Shown here: positions 26,856 to 35,965 of the stretch, in pieces
Numbering within the stretch: position 1 is the first letter of the stretch
How the letters are laid out: every line of letters begins with the position of its first letter
Position numbers and translations under genes: made by a program
Notes under the pieces: model-generated
Database searches by the model: none
Told to the model about the DNA's origin: nothing
The model's input: only the letters and a program-made list of their open reading frames with translations
Assembly (NCBI RefSeq): GCF_014332515.1
Contig: NZ_VFSD01000016.1
Location: forward strand, 88,892-152,891
Reading direction: 5' to 3'
Origin: Pontibacter beigongshangensis
Lineage (GTDB): Bacteria; Bacteroidota; Bacteroidia; Cytophagales; Hymenobacteraceae
DNA length: 64,000 nt

Positions 26856-27651
26856 GGTTTTGTTCCAGTTTAAGCCGTTGCATAAACACTGCTTCTGACA
26901 TAGTGTAGAGCAGGTCGAGGAAGTGCAATTGTAGAGTACCCGGGCCTTCTGCTTTTTCGGCTGCCAATTCGCCTGCCACCCCCATAAGGGCCATGGCAGC
27001 AGCTGTGGCCATTAGTGGCTGATCTGCGGTTACAGCACAGCAGGCCCCGATCAGGGCACTTGCCGTACAGCCCATGCCAGTAACGCGGGCCATCAGGTTA
27101 TGCCCGTTACTCAGCGACAGCCATTGTTCCCCCTGCACCATCAGGTCTATGGCTCCCGATACACAAACTACTGCCCCTGTGGTGCGGCTCAGCTCCTGTG
27201 CAGCAGCCAGCGCTTCAGTGCTTTCGTTTGTGCTGTCTACGCCTTTGGTGCCGGTACTGCTGCTGACGAGCGCCAAAATTTCAGTAGCATTTCCACGGAT
27301 AACGGTTGGTTTGTGCTTTAGAAGTTCCTCCAGCACGCGGTTGCGGTAAGGGGTGGCACCTGCTCCCACAGGGTCGAGTACCCAGGGCTTGTGCAGGCTC
27401 TCGGCTTGCAAAACTGCGCGCCTCATGCTCTCCACCCAGTATTCGTCGAGCGTGCCGATGTTTATCACCAGGGCACTTGCTATGCCAACCATAGCCTCTA
27501 TTTCGGAGTGGGCATGTGCCATTACCGGCGATGCTCCTGCTGCCAGCAGTGCATTGGCGCTGTTGTTCATAACCACATAGTTGGTGATATTGTGTACCAG
27601 CGGCGAATTAGTTCTAACTGCCTGTACTGTTTTCCAGAGTTGGTCCTTCAT
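26842..27651 (-). CDS. thiM: Hydroxyethylthiazole kinase
   Basis: This 269-residue kinase phosphorylates 4-methyl-5-(2-hydroxyethyl)thiazole in thiamine salvage. PLVHNITNYVVMNNSANALLA and the C-terminal anion-hole motif RVTGMGCTASALIGA identify the family. It is the first gene of thiM-thiE-thiD-tenA and is preceded by a TPP riboswitch. Only salvage genes are present: no thiC, thiG or thiH is in the window, so this operon recycles HMP and thiazole rather than making them. Confidence 0.96.
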   Translation of the reverse strand: MKDQLWKTVQAVRTNSPLVHNITNYVVMNNSANALLAAGASPVMAHAHSEIEAMVGIASALVINIGTLDEYWVESMRRAVLQAESLHKPWVLDPVGAGATPYRNRVLEELLKHKPTVIRGNATEILALVSSSTGTKGVDSTNESTEALAAAQELSRTTGAVVCVSGAIDLMVQGEQWLSLSNGHNLMARVTGMGCTASALIGACCAVTADQPLMATAAAMALMGVAGELAAEKAEGPGTLQLHFLDLLYTMSEAVFMQRLKLEQNHAAI

Positions 27652-27740
27652 AGCTTGTAGGCTTTAAATAAAACAAGTGGCTAAGCAGGCTCCGGGTGTG
27701 GGAGAAATGAAAAGTGAGGACGACAGAAAGGGTCCTGCAT

Positions 27741-27818
27741 GCTTTTTCCTTCGCCGGAATTACCCGGAGCAGGTTCAAAGGGTAATTTCTCAGTCCCCGA
27801 AACGGAACACCCCTAAAG
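27741..27818 (-). ncRNA. TPP riboswitch (THI element) controlling the thi operon
   Basis: On the minus strand the conserved blocks occur in order: TAGGGGTGTTCC, CTGAGA (27788-27793), ACCCTTTGAACCTG, CCGGGTAAT and CCGGCGAAGGAAAAAGC. These are the core sequences of the TPP aptamer. It lies about 90 bp before thiM, so binding of thiamine pyrophosphate should lower operon expression. No clear terminator hairpin is visible after it. Control may be at translation, as is common in Gram-negative bacteria. Confidence 0.95.
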
Positions 27819-27881
27819 CCAATGTAAATGTAAGTAAATTAGAACTATGATTCCAGTTTTTGATTTTTCTTTCCGGCGCCC

Positions 27882-27926
27882 AATTTTTCTAATCAAAACA
27901 GCCCTCCCGAGGTTCTGCTGCTGCTC
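27882..27926 (+). repeat. CTCCGGAG/AT-arm dispersed element, copy 11
   Basis: AATTTTTCTAAT, then GCCCTCCCGAGG, then CTGCTGCTGCTC. It shares the 491-bp gap 27652-28142 with the TPP riboswitch. Simple AT-rich sequence (about 28063-28145) rich in AACAATTAA and CCAGCAATCAAATTA fills most of the rest. Confidence 0.8.
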
Positions 27927-28142
27927 TGTAAAGATGCTAGATGCTAGATTTTAGATAATAGATTTTTCGTCTGAATCCGGATGTCAGGCAGGTAAGCGTG
28001 AAGAGTGCGTTTCTTGATTAGATGCCGTGCTGAAAATTCATTCCCAATCGCCGCACATTCTCATCATCTCCAAATCTCCAAATCAACCATTTAACAATTA
28101 AGCTATTTAACCATCTAACAATCAATAATTAACAACCAGCAA

Positions 28143-29657
28143 TCAAATTATCTGACCATTTTGTAGGTGCAGCACCTGGGTTACGCTTTCCGGAATTTCC
28201 TGCTGGTAGTGGGTTACGTAAATCAGGGTGGTGTTGCTTTGCTGGCAGATGGCGTCGAGGAGTTGCTTAAACTGCTGCTGCTGGTGCTGGTCCAGTCCCT
28301 GGCAGGGCTCGTCGAGGATCAGCAGGGGCGGGTTTTTAATGAGTGCCCGGGCCAGCAGGCACAGGCGCTGCGTGCTGGCCGACATATCCTTCAGCAGTTG
28401 GTGTGCCTCCTGTTCTATTTCGAGCAGGTGCATCCAGCGCAGGGCTATGGCAGCATTCGGTGCCTCACTTTTCCGGAACAGGCCCAGCGTGTCGTAGCAG
28501 CCGGATTCCACCACTTCCAGGCAGGTATTCTCATTTGGGAAATACTGGTACATCTCCGGCGACACAAAACCGATCTTTTTCCGGATGTCCCAGATGGTTT
28601 CGCCGCTTCCTCGCTTGCGGTCGAAGAGGATGAGTTTCTGGGCGTAGGATTGGGGGTTATCGCCGTTGATCAGGCTCAGCAAAGTTGTTTTACCTGCCCC
28701 GTTATGGCCCAGCAGCGCCCACCGCTCTCCCTGCCGCACATGCCAGTTTATGTTTTGCAGGATTGGCCGCTGCCCATAGGTAATATTCACCTGGTCCATT
28801 TTAACGATGGTATCGTAGGCTGCGGCTTTTTTGTGCGAGAGCAGGGCCTGCAGTTCTTCCAGGTCGGGAGCAAAGGCGGGCGTAACAGGTACACGCGCAG
28901 GATCGAAATCGGCTAGGGGGAGTTGCTCCACAATTTTTCCTTTCTCCAGAATAGCCACATGCGTGAGGGCTTCCGGCACTTCTGCAGGAGAGGTGGCCAT
29001 TACTACCGTTATGCCTGAGTCGGTTATCTGCCGGATAAGCTGGTTAAACTCCGCCCGCGTCTGCACATCAAGGCCAGTGAGCGGGTTGTCGAGGAGCAGG
29101 AGGCGGGGGTGCCGCAGCAGGGCAGCCGCCAGCAAAAGCCGCTTGGTTTCGCCATTGGATAACTTAATAAGTTGCTTGTCGAGGAGGGGCTGCAGCTGAA
29201 AGGTGCTGCTGACGGTTTCGACTGTCCAGCGGCTTGCTGCCTCTGCCGGAGCCTCTATGCCGGCCAGGTAGGCAGCCACGGTGGGCGCATCTTCAGAGTC
29301 GAGGGCATGGTAACGCTGCTGGTAGTAAAACTCGGTGATGTTAGACGACAGGTTCCGGAAATTATGTTTCTGCGCCACCTCCGCCACCAGGTTGTGGTGT
29401 GTAAACACCTTGCCCTTTGGCGGATACTGCTGCAGATATTCTTCGTAGTAAACATGCTGCACGCGGCCACTCACCACATTGTATTTGCCGGCTATGGTAT
29501 GGAGCAGGCTGGTTTTGCCGGAGCCGCTTTCCCCCACAATTGCCCAATGCTCCCCCTTGTTTATCCGGAACGTCAGGTTGTGGAAAAGGGTATGGTGGAG
29601 GTACTTTACAGTAATGTTATCGAGCAAAAGCACGGGGGCAGGTGTGGTAAGGGGCAT
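28143..29657 (-). CDS. ABC protein with two ATP-binding domains (ModF/PhrA-like)
   Basis: This 504-residue soluble protein has two ABC ATPase domains in tandem and no membrane segment. The first Walker A is GESGSGKT (42-49) with signature LSNGETKR; the second is GHNGAGKT (around 320) with Walker B LLILDEP. The second signature is degenerate (MSASTQRLCLLARAL). The arrangement is like E. coli ModF (PhrA), sometimes annotated as a molybdenum transport protein, but no mod genes are nearby. Transport or a non-transport role are both possible. It is a single gene flanked by repeat-rich gaps. Confidence 0.88.
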   Translation of the reverse strand: MPLTTPAPVLLLDNITVKYLHHTLFHNLTFRINKGEHWAIVGESGSGKTSLLHTIAGKYNVVSGRVQHVYYEEYLQQYPPKGKVFTHHNLVAEVAQKHNFRNLSSNITEFYYQQRYHALDSEDAPTVAAYLAGIEAPAEAASRWTVETVSSTFQLQPLLDKQLIKLSNGETKRLLLAAALLRHPRLLLLDNPLTGLDVQTRAEFNQLIRQITDSGITVVMATSPAEVPEALTHVAILEKGKIVEQLPLADFDPARVPVTPAFAPDLEELQALLSHKKAAAYDTIVKMDQVNITYGQRPILQNINWHVRQGERWALLGHNGAGKTTLLSLINGDNPQSYAQKLILFDRKRGSGETIWDIRKKIGFVSPEMYQYFPNENTCLEVVESGCYDTLGLFRKSEAPNAAIALRWMHLLEIEQEAHQLLKDMSASTQRLCLLARALIKNPPLLILDEPCQGLDQHQQQQFKQLLDAICQQSNTTLIYVTHYQQEIPESVTQVLHLQNGQII

Positions 29658-29783
29658 GTTTCAAAAGTTAAGAATTTAAAGTTAAGAGTTAAAAGTTGAT
29701 TTTTACTCTTCGGTGTCCATCAACCTTTAATTCTTAAGTTGCCAGAACGTCACCTTAATAGCATAAGCAAAAACACATTTGCG

Positions 29784-29820
29784 AATTATGCTAATCAAAA
29801 TGCCCCTCCGGAGCTTTTTT
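29784..29820 (+). repeat. CTCCGGAG/AT-arm dispersed element, copy 12
   Basis: AATTATGCTAAT, spacer, GCCCCTCCGGAG, then CTTTTTT. No CTG tail. A CACAAGAC simple repeat starts immediately after it, as at copy 4. Confidence 0.85.
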
Positions 29821-29821
29821 A

Positions 29822-29866
29822 AGACACAAGACTCAAGACGCAGGACATAAGACACAAGACTTTTTT
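29822..29866 (+). repeat. ACACAAGAC simple repeat
   Basis: Imperfect tandem units of GACACAAGACTCAAGACG type. A related stretch occurs at 42718-42753 and single blocks at about 5840 (inverted) and 13130. Confidence 0.7.
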
Positions 29867-29927
29867 GTCAGAATCAAGATGATCAGGATTCCAGGATGCA
29901 TAGGATTTTTTGTATTTCATATTCTTC

Positions 29928-30200
29928 CTGCCGCGAGCTTTCAGCTCGTGGTTTTAATTAGGCGAGTTTTCAACTCGCGCGGAACACTCTTTTAAATCTC
30001 GCTGGGCGTAGTTTCAGACTACGCCCTTTTTATTTTGGTTAGTCTGTAACTAACCTCGCTGCCAGAGCAGCGAAGAAATCTGTACGGGCAGACGCTAATC
30101 CTGAAAATCGTTAAATGCGTAGTTTTGCTTCTGTGAAGCAATGGTAGTCGGAGACTACCTGGCATAAAAAGGACGTAGTCGGAAACTACGCCCAGCATCT
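29928..30200. repeat. REP-like cluster of short stem-loops
   Basis: The 650-bp gap 29658-30307 holds at least six consecutive palindromes: GCGAGCTTTCAGCTCG, GCGAGTTTTCAACTCGC, GGGCGTAGTTTCAGACTACGC, GGTTAGTCTGTAACTAACC, a GTAGTCGGAGACTAC type and a GTAGTCGGAAACTACG type. The third is followed by TTTTTATTTT and could terminate transcription. The first matches the cluster at 21859. Downstream (30226-30300) is AT-rich simple sequence. No gene is seen. Confidence 0.75.
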
Positions 30201-30307
30201 GATTTTTTTATGTCTGCACTGGCCATTCATCTTCAAATCCTCAAATTTCCAAATCCTCAAATTAAAAAATTAGCACATGAAACCATTAGCACATTAACAA
30301 GCTGTTC

Positions 30308-31078
30308 CTAGATTTCATGCAGCAGCATTTCCTGGCTCTGCTGCTTTACAGTGTCTTTTTCTTTTTTCTGCCTCTCCTGCTTTATGTTGCCCAGTCCGAT
30401 AGAGAGCACGAAGTAGAATCTGTTATTGACAGCAGGCGTGTGGCGCAAGGGGTCTGTGCTGTTGTTGATGCTCCATTGTTCCTTTTTGAGGGGGACCAGG
30501 TAACCAGCCCTTACGTTGAGCAGGTAAAACGTCTGGAAAGACCAGCCCAAACCCAGGTCCAGGTTTGGCATCGTTTTGGTAAATTCTTTCGAGTTTGTAT
30601 TGGTCTGCAGGTAGTCTTCAAACGACCATATCTCCTGCGGCTTTTCTTTGTACTGATAGTTGAGTCTGGTGTTTTTATAGCCTATGTAGGGGTAGAGCGA
30701 AAACTGATAATGCCATAGCAGGTCGTAGCCGAGGTTAATGGAGGTGGCCCGGTACTCTACTTCGTGCCGGAACAGGTCGTTGTCTTCTTTTCGGGTAGAT
30801 TTGTTATAGGATAAATTTGTGATGATCCTGCCCGTGAAGAGCTGCACGCCATACCCTATGGAGGCTGTCGGAGGTTTCAGGTCGGGGAGGCCGTTTTTGC
30901 TCAGCGCCTGGTTCATGGCGCCGGCATCCATCACCGGGAACTCGAAGGGCAGCATCATGTAGCTGCCAAAAGCGGAACTTTTAGTAGTGTCGGCAACAGT
31001 GGTAGAATCTGACTGGGCGTGCAGCGGGAGTGCCGCAGTCAGCACGAAAGAGAGAAGAAGTAAAAAGGCAGGTTTCAT
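30308..31078 (-). CDS. Predicted outer-membrane beta-barrel protein, unknown
   Basis: This 256-residue protein has a signal peptide cleaved near LPLHAQS. The remainder alternates aromatic and polar residues in short strands (for example NLGYDLLWHYQFSLYPYIGY and LDLGLGWSFQTFYLLNVRAGY), the pattern of an 8- to 10-strand outer-membrane barrel. The C-terminus continues past the barrel with a Lys/Glu/Gln-rich tail of about 25 residues, which is unusual because barrels normally end in an aromatic residue. I do not recognise the family. It stands alone. Confidence 0.7.
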   Translation of the reverse strand: MKPAFLLLLSFVLTAALPLHAQSDSTTVADTTKSSAFGSYMMLPFEFPVMDAGAMNQALSKNGLPDLKPPTASIGYGVQLFTGRIITNLSYNKSTRKEDNDLFRHEVEYRATSINLGYDLLWHYQFSLYPYIGYKNTRLNYQYKEKPQEIWSFEDYLQTNTNSKEFTKTMPNLDLGLGWSFQTFYLLNVRAGYLVPLKKEQWSINNSTDPLRHTPAVNNRFYFVLSIGLGNIKQERQKKEKDTVKQQSQEMLLHEI

Positions 31079-31283
31079 ACCTCTAAATTAAGAAAAGGTT
31101 TGAATTGCTGCCGGATAAAGAAGGATAATAAGAAGATTAAATTAAGAAAATAGCGTGCCTCCATTCTAAGTGACTGGTGCAGAAGGTTTAATGAAAAGAG
31201 CCAATCTGCCTCCCTGCTGCGGCCTGAGATGTGGATAGTTCATCTCCAAAAGGCCATGCAGGAAACCAGAAAAGCAGCAGTGC

Positions 31284-31664
31284 CTAATCTTCGTAAAACT
31301 CTACCAGCGAAGAGAAGAAACTGTGGGTCCAGCCTTCTGTTATTTCTTCGAACGCCTCGTCAGGGATGTTAGTGTGGCGGAGCTCGGCTGAGGTGCCTGC
31401 TTTGTGCGGGTGCAGCTTTAGGGTTACGATGGAGCGCTCCTGCTGGTCGCCGAAGTACCATTCCTGCATCACCATTTTATTTTCCTCAAACTCCAGGTTC
31501 CTGCCCACTATGTCGCCATCGAACCACGAGAACTCCGAGCCCGGCTCTGTCGACATCTCGGCTTTGTCGCCTGTCCAGAGCTGGAGGGTGATCGGGTTGG
31601 TGAGGGCAGCGTACACCTCTTCCGGGGAGGCAGGTATGATATAGTATTTTTTAAAATCTTTCAT
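31284..31664 (-). CDS. START-like (SRPBCC) domain protein
   Basis: This 126-residue protein of the helix-grip fold starts MKDFKKYYIIPASPEEVYAAL, like AHSA1/SRPBCC proteins. ITLQLWTGDKAEMSTEPGSEF and the final GWTHSFFSSLVEF helix match the Bacteroidota START-like family. Such proteins bind hydrophobic ligands in a cavity; the ligand is unknown. It lies 34 bp upstream of the start of no other gene on its strand and about 35 bp after the end of the VF530-like gene's neighbour region. Confidence 0.85.
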   Translation of the reverse strand: MKDFKKYYIIPASPEEVYAALTNPITLQLWTGDKAEMSTEPGSEFSWFDGDIVGRNLEFEENKMVMQEWYFGDQQERSIVTLKLHPHKAGTSAELRHTNIPDEAFEEITEGWTHSFFSSLVEFYED

Positions 31665-31698
31665 GTAAGTACCGGTTTAGGCAGGAGAACAACTTATT

Positions 31699-31917
31699 TT
31701 ATTTTTTGAAAGTCCTGACGTAGAGCCGCTCCACTTTTTCGCGGGCCCAGGGCGTTTTGCGCAGAAACGTAAGGCTCGACTTAATGGTGGGGTTGTTGTT
31801 GAAGCTGTTGATGTTGATTTTATAACCCAACTCCTCCCAGCCATAAAAATCGACCAGCTGAACCAGGATCTGTTCCAGGGTAATGCCGTGCAAAGGATTG
31901 TTCTTTTGTTCTTCCAT
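31699..31917 (-). CDS. VF530-family (DUF2132) small DNA-binding-like protein
   Basis: This 72-residue protein starts [18 protein letters not shown]. The frame reaches 32046, but the upstream 43 codons are not family-like. [22 protein letters not shown] is the diagnostic core. The family is named from Vibrio fischeri VF530, whose structure has been described as DNA-binding-like. The biological role is not established. It ends 35 bp before the START-like gene on the same strand, so the two may be co-transcribed. Confidence 0.88.
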   Translation of the reverse strand: MEEQKNNPLHGITLEQILVQLVDFYGWEELGYKININSFNNNPTIKSSLTFLRKTPWAREKVERLYVRTFKK

Positions 31918-32089
31918 GGGTTGCGCGTATTGCTTCTGGCAGGATGACAGGCTTGGTAATAGGTTTTTTCCCGGCCGTTTGCTCACTGCCAGGGCAAAGT
32001 AACAAAAAATAGCGGCCATTTCCAGCAGCCTCAATAGCCGGAGCAATTTCTTTTAGCTGATCGGTTTATCCCGGAGAGCGGTTTTAAGT

Positions 32090-33151
32090 TTATTCTTCTG
32101 CTGGCGGAGCACTCTCCAGGCCTTTGTTAAAGGCGCTGATAAAGGCATGCCGCAGCACGTTAAAGATGGTGGTGGAGAGGTCGGTGTCCATCTGGGAGAT
32201 GTCGCCTTTTATGGGCACCTTGGTGGCTACCTGGTCGCGGGGCTGGTTCTCGGCTGCTTCTGCAAAAAGCCCGGCTATGGCCTCCCAGGCCGCCCTGAAA
32301 AAGCCGCCTTCCTCCTTGTCTTTTTTCCAGTTGAGCACTTTTACATGCTCAAAGAAGGGTTTCATATAGCCGTCCAGTTGCCCGTCTGTCAGCTTCAGCT
32401 CGCTGTACATGTCCAGGGTGCCGCGCTCCACATCAAATTTGCCGTAGGCTTCGATAAAACTGTTCACGGCTGTCAGGTCCACTTTGGTGAGCTCCATTTT
32501 CATGTCGAAATCGGGAATTTCTTTCAGGGCGTTTGCCTTCATCTGGCCTTTCAGCTGGCCCCCGCCAATGGAGCTGCCTGTCAGGGTGATGTCTGATGGC
32601 AGTTTCTCGTTTTCCTTTTCCACATTTGCCAGGTTGTGGGCCACCAGGTGCATCTGCTCAATATAGAGGCTAATATCCGGCGAAGCGCCAAAATCAAGGT
32701 ACGCGATACGCCCCTGGGTTGCCTCCAACCGATTTATTGTAATGGGCATCAGGTCTTTTACGACTTCGGTCCAGTGCTCGCGGGTCGGCTCGTTGGTGGA
32801 GTCGGCCGGGGCTTCCACAAAGTTTATCTCCGGCTGCAGCATCACTATTTCGCTCACCACTTTGCCTTTCAGCAAGGATTTCCACTCTACCGAGAGGTCG
32901 GTTTTCTTTATCTGGATAAAAGGGTATTTCGGATTTCCGTTCTCCTCAACCAGGTGCAGGCCGTCTATGGTGTACGCGCCGCGGTACAGGTGCAGGTCAA
33001 TATCTTCTACATAACCGTTGTAGCCGGGGAGCTCGCTGAGCGTTTTGTTTACATAGCGTTTCACGAGGCTGGGAAGCGCCAGCCTGAACAGGAGCAGTAC
33101 TACCACCACCGCTGCTACAATGGCAAACGTTTTGTTATAACGCTTTTTCAT
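32090..33151 (-). CDS. DUF748-type (AsmA-like) envelope protein
   Basis: This 353-residue protein has one N-terminal membrane anchor (about residues 8-28) and a large periplasmic part. The conserved start YRGAYTIDGLHLVEENG, the SLLKGKVVSEIVMLQPEIN block and RLEATQGRIAYLDF identify the DUF748/AsmA-like family. These proteins bridge the envelope or affect outer-membrane assembly and lipid transport. It is shorter than many relatives, which can exceed 1000 residues. Single gene. Confidence 0.85.
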   Translation of the reverse strand: MKKRYNKTFAIVAAVVVVLLLFRLALPSLVKRYVNKTLSELPGYNGYVEDIDLHLYRGAYTIDGLHLVEENGNPKYPFIQIKKTDLSVEWKSLLKGKVVSEIVMLQPEINFVEAPADSTNEPTREHWTEVVKDLMPITINRLEATQGRIAYLDFGASPDISLYIEQMHLVAHNLANVEKENEKLPSDITLTGSSIGGGQLKGQMKANALKEIPDFDMKMELTKVDLTAVNSFIEAYGKFDVERGTLDMYSELKLTDGQLDGYMKPFFEHVKVLNWKKDKEEGGFFRAAWEAIAGLFAEAAENQPRDQVATKVPIKGDISQMDTDLSTTIFNVLRHAFISAFNKGLESAPPAEE

Positions 33152-33315
33152 TTTCTGGTCTCTTTAACTAAACAGGCGGCATAGCCCGGTTCCTTTCACG
33201 GCAATCCCATCTTTTGTCAGTATACGAAAATGAGGGCCCGTGTTTGGTCATAAGCCGGTCAGCGTACAGGATGCACGCTACTTTTTGCTAAAAGATTCTG
33301 TAACATGGAGTAGGA

Positions 33316-33358
33316 CATTTTTCTAATCAAAATGCCCCTCCGGAGCCTGCTGCTACTG
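33316..33358 (+). repeat. CTCCGGAG/AT-arm dispersed element, copy 13
   Basis: CATTTTTCTAAT, spacer, GCCCCTCCGGAG, then CCTGCTGCTACTG. It lies in a divergent gap (33152-33517, 366 bp) between the starts of the DUF748 and cfa genes, so it cannot be the 3' end of either. The rest of the gap shows no gene. Confidence 0.85.
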
Positions 33359-33517
33359 AAAGCCCGGCAGAGAATTGCTTACGCTACAGGCAGGCAGGTC
33401 CGACTTTTTATGTAATAACATATCTCTATATATTTATTGTTACCCCATTCAGAAGTTTAACGTACTGCAATAAACTGGCTTACCTGAATCGCTTCACCTC
33501 TAAATTCTCAATTCAGC

Positions 33518-34639
33518 ATGAACAACGAGCAACTCCGGCAAAACGTGATCTCAATTCTGGCAACCGCAAACGTGAAGGTAAACGGCCCCAACCCTTGGGA
33601 CCTGCAGGTGCACGACGACCGCTTCTATGGGCGTGTACTGAGCCAGGGCACGCTGGGGCTCGGCGAATCGTATATGGACGGCTGGTGGGACTGCGACCGG
33701 CTGGATGAATTCGTTTTCAGGGCGCTGCGGGCCGATTTGTACAAAACCGTAAAGTTTGGCTGGAAAACTAAGCTGCAGATGCTGCTGGCGCTCGTGCTGA
33801 ACAAGCAGTCTAAAAGCAAAGCGACCCGAAACGCCCGGCGCCACTACGACATCGGCAACAACCTGTACCAGCGCATGCTTGACAAGCGCATGGCCTACAG
33901 CTGCGGCTACTGGCAAGGAGCAGACTCCCTCGATATGGCCCAGGAAAACAAGCTCGACCTGATTTGCCGCAAAATAAACCTGCAGCCTGGTCAGCGGGTG
34001 CTCGACATTGGCTGTGGCTGGGGCAGCTTCGCTAAATTTGCCGCAGAGCGCTACGGGGCCGAAGTGGTAGGCGTCACCGTGTCGGAGAAGCAGCTAGAGC
34101 TGGGCCGCGAGATGTGCAAAGGCCTGCCCGTTGAACTACGGATGCAGGACTACCGCGATGTGCGGGAGCAGTTCGACCATATTGTGTCTGTCGGCATGGC
34201 AGAGCATGTGGGCTACCGCAACCACCGCACCTATATGCAAACGGCGGCGCGTTGCCTCAAAGACGATGGCCTGTTCCTGCTACACACCATCGGGCACCCA
34301 TTCTCCAAAACCTCCGCCGATCCGTTTACAAATACCTACATTTTCCCGAATTGCCTGATTCCTTCCCTCAAACAGTTGGGGGCGGCCATGGAGCATGTTT
34401 TTGTACTGGAAGACCTGCATAACTTCGGAGCCGACTACGACCACACACTTATTGCCTGGTTCCGCAACTTCGACCAGCACTGGCCTGAACTGCAGGAAGA
34501 ATACGGTGATCGCTTTTACCGCATGTGGAAGTATTACCTGCTCTCCAGCGCCGGCTCCTTCCGGGCCCGCAACAACCAGCTCTGGCAAATGGTGCTTTCT
34601 AAAAAAGGAGTTTTGGGAGGCTACCAGTCGGTTAGGTAA
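33518..34639 (+). CDS. cfa: Cyclopropane-fatty-acyl-phospholipid synthase
   Basis: This 373-residue enzyme transfers a methylene group from SAM to unsaturated acyl chains of membrane phospholipids. The SAM motif VLDIGCGWGSFAKFAAE lies near residue 160. ARRHYDIGNNLYQRMLD and MAYSCGYWQGADSLDMAQ are family-specific. FPNCLIPSLKQLG and the C-terminal MWKYYLLSSAGSFRAR region are complete. The N-terminal domain is shorter than in very long homologues, but the length is normal for Cfa. It is a single gene. Confidence 0.96.
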   Translation: MNNEQLRQNVISILATANVKVNGPNPWDLQVHDDRFYGRVLSQGTLGLGESYMDGWWDCDRLDEFVFRALRADLYKTVKFGWKTKLQMLLALVLNKQSKSKATRNARRHYDIGNNLYQRMLDKRMAYSCGYWQGADSLDMAQENKLDLICRKINLQPGQRVLDIGCGWGSFAKFAAERYGAEVVGVTVSEKQLELGREMCKGLPVELRMQDYRDVREQFDHIVSVGMAEHVGYRNHRTYMQTAARCLKDDGLFLLHTIGHPFSKTSADPFTNTYIFPNCLIPSLKQLGAAMEHVFVLEDLHNFGADYDHTLIAWFRNFDQHWPELQEEYGDRFYRMWKYYLLSSAGSFRARNNQLWQMVLSKKGVLGGYQSVR

Positions 34640-34698
34640 CCTGTTCAGGATATTGCCTGACTCAGGATCTACAGGAGGAGCAGGATGTTTAGAAAACT

Positions 34699-34750
34699 AA
34701 ATTATTCTAATGGATTTGGCCCTTCAGAGGCTTTACTGCTTCTGCTGCTC
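34699..34750 (+). repeat. CTCCGGAG/AT-arm dispersed element, copy 14
   Basis: AATTATTCTAAT, then GGCCCTTCAGAGG (palindrome altered), then CTGCTTCTGCTGCTC. Convergent gap between cfa and the patatin gene, oriented as the 3' element of the latter. Confidence 0.75.
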
Positions 34751-34872
34751 TTTAAGCCTGAGTTTTCCTATAAGGATCTTCTTCCAGTAGTTTAATGCAT
34801 ATGAGAGTGTTTAGAACCGGAGCATTACAACAGCGAAAAAGAAACCAGAGCCTATCTGGCCTGTTCTAATTT

Positions 34873-35895
34873 CTAATTTTGAATTTCTAATTTTGAATTA
34901 AAACGCAGTGCCCCCTGCCTTCCGCTGTTGATCAGTGCATTTTTCTGCTCTTTAGAGAGCCGCTTCACCTTTGGCCCTATGCCAGCCGATGAGATGGACA
35001 CGGTGCGCTCCCAGTCGGCATCGGTAAGCTGGTGGCGGTTCAGGTTTTCTATGACTAGGGCGTAGAAAGCACCCACGTAGTCTGTCAGGTTGTCGATGGG
35101 ATAAGGCGCTATTTCGCGGGAAGTTTTATCGTATTCCATCTGAACGTCGGAATCGATGCGGATGCCAAGGGTGTGCGGGTTTATGATGCGGCTGTTTGCT
35201 GTCCCTGTTGCTACACTGTCGAACAGCTGGATGGGAAAATTGCCGATAATGCCACCGTCTACTACAATGTCGTAACCAGCCAGGTTCTTTGATTTATTTA
35301 TCACTTTCCCCGCACTGTCTATCACCACGGCCTCGAAGTACAGCGGCACCGACATGGATATCCGCACAGCGTCTTTTATTTTCATGTCGGGGTAAGTTTC
35401 CCGCGAAAACACCAGCATCTTCTGGCGGTTCAGGCTCGTCCCGGTCACGTACAGGTCTCTGTAGCCGCTCTCGTGCAATTCCTGAAAGGTAATGTCCGCA
35501 TTTCTGGTTTTAGCTGCGATGATCTTCTCCAGCCATTTCAGAAACTTGTCGCCTTTGTACCAGCCGTAGCGCTTGTTCACCCGGCTGATGCCCCCGAAGA
35601 AGATGTACTGCCCGTCGTTGAACTGCTGAAACCGGGTATCGTAAATGAGGCTGGTGATCTCGTCGGCCTGGTAGCCAAGCGCCAGGGCTAAAGCAACTAT
35701 CGCACCTGCCGATGTGCCGCCTACCCTCTCCACCTGCTCCAGCAGCCCCGCTTTCTCAAACTCCGAGATAAATCCGGTATAGGCCACGCCTCTTATCCCT
35801 GCTCCCTCAAACACCAGGTTTTTATACACAGTGGTCTGGGCAAAACTACCGGTAGCCAGCAGGAGCAGCAGGGGCAGCAAAAGAAGCTTTTTCAT
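34873..35895 (-). CDS. Patatin-like phospholipase, exported
   Basis: This 340-residue protein starts MKKLLLLPLLLLLATGSFAQ, a clear signal peptide. The frame opens 90 codons further upstream, but that part is repeat and intergenic sequence. The patatin signatures are an oxyanion loop GAGIRG (31-36), the nucleophile in GTSAG (Ser62) and the catalytic Asp213 in DGGIIGNFP. It is a Ser-Asp dyad lipid acyl hydrolase acting outside the cytoplasm. Unlike many Bacteroidota relatives it has no C-terminal outer-membrane barrel. Substrate unknown. Confidence 0.92.
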   Translation of the reverse strand: MKKLLLLPLLLLLATGSFAQTTVYKNLVFEGAGIRGVAYTGFISEFEKAGLLEQVERVGGTSAGAIVALALALGYQADEITSLIYDTRFQQFNDGQYIFFGGISRVNKRYGWYKGDKFLKWLEKIIAAKTRNADITFQELHESGYRDLYVTGTSLNRQKMLVFSRETYPDMKIKDAVRISMSVPLYFEAVVIDSAGKVINKSKNLAGYDIVVDGGIIGNFPIQLFDSVATGTANSRIINPHTLGIRIDSDVQMEYDKTSREIAPYPIDNLTDYVGAFYALVIENLNRHQLTDADWERTVSISSAGIGPKVKRLSKEQKNALINSGRQGALRFNSKLEIQN

Positions 35896-35965
35896 AAAAA
35901 CTAATGTACAGATTTGGCCTGAATGTGAGGCTGCTGCACCAAAAAAATTAACAAAAACAGGTAAG

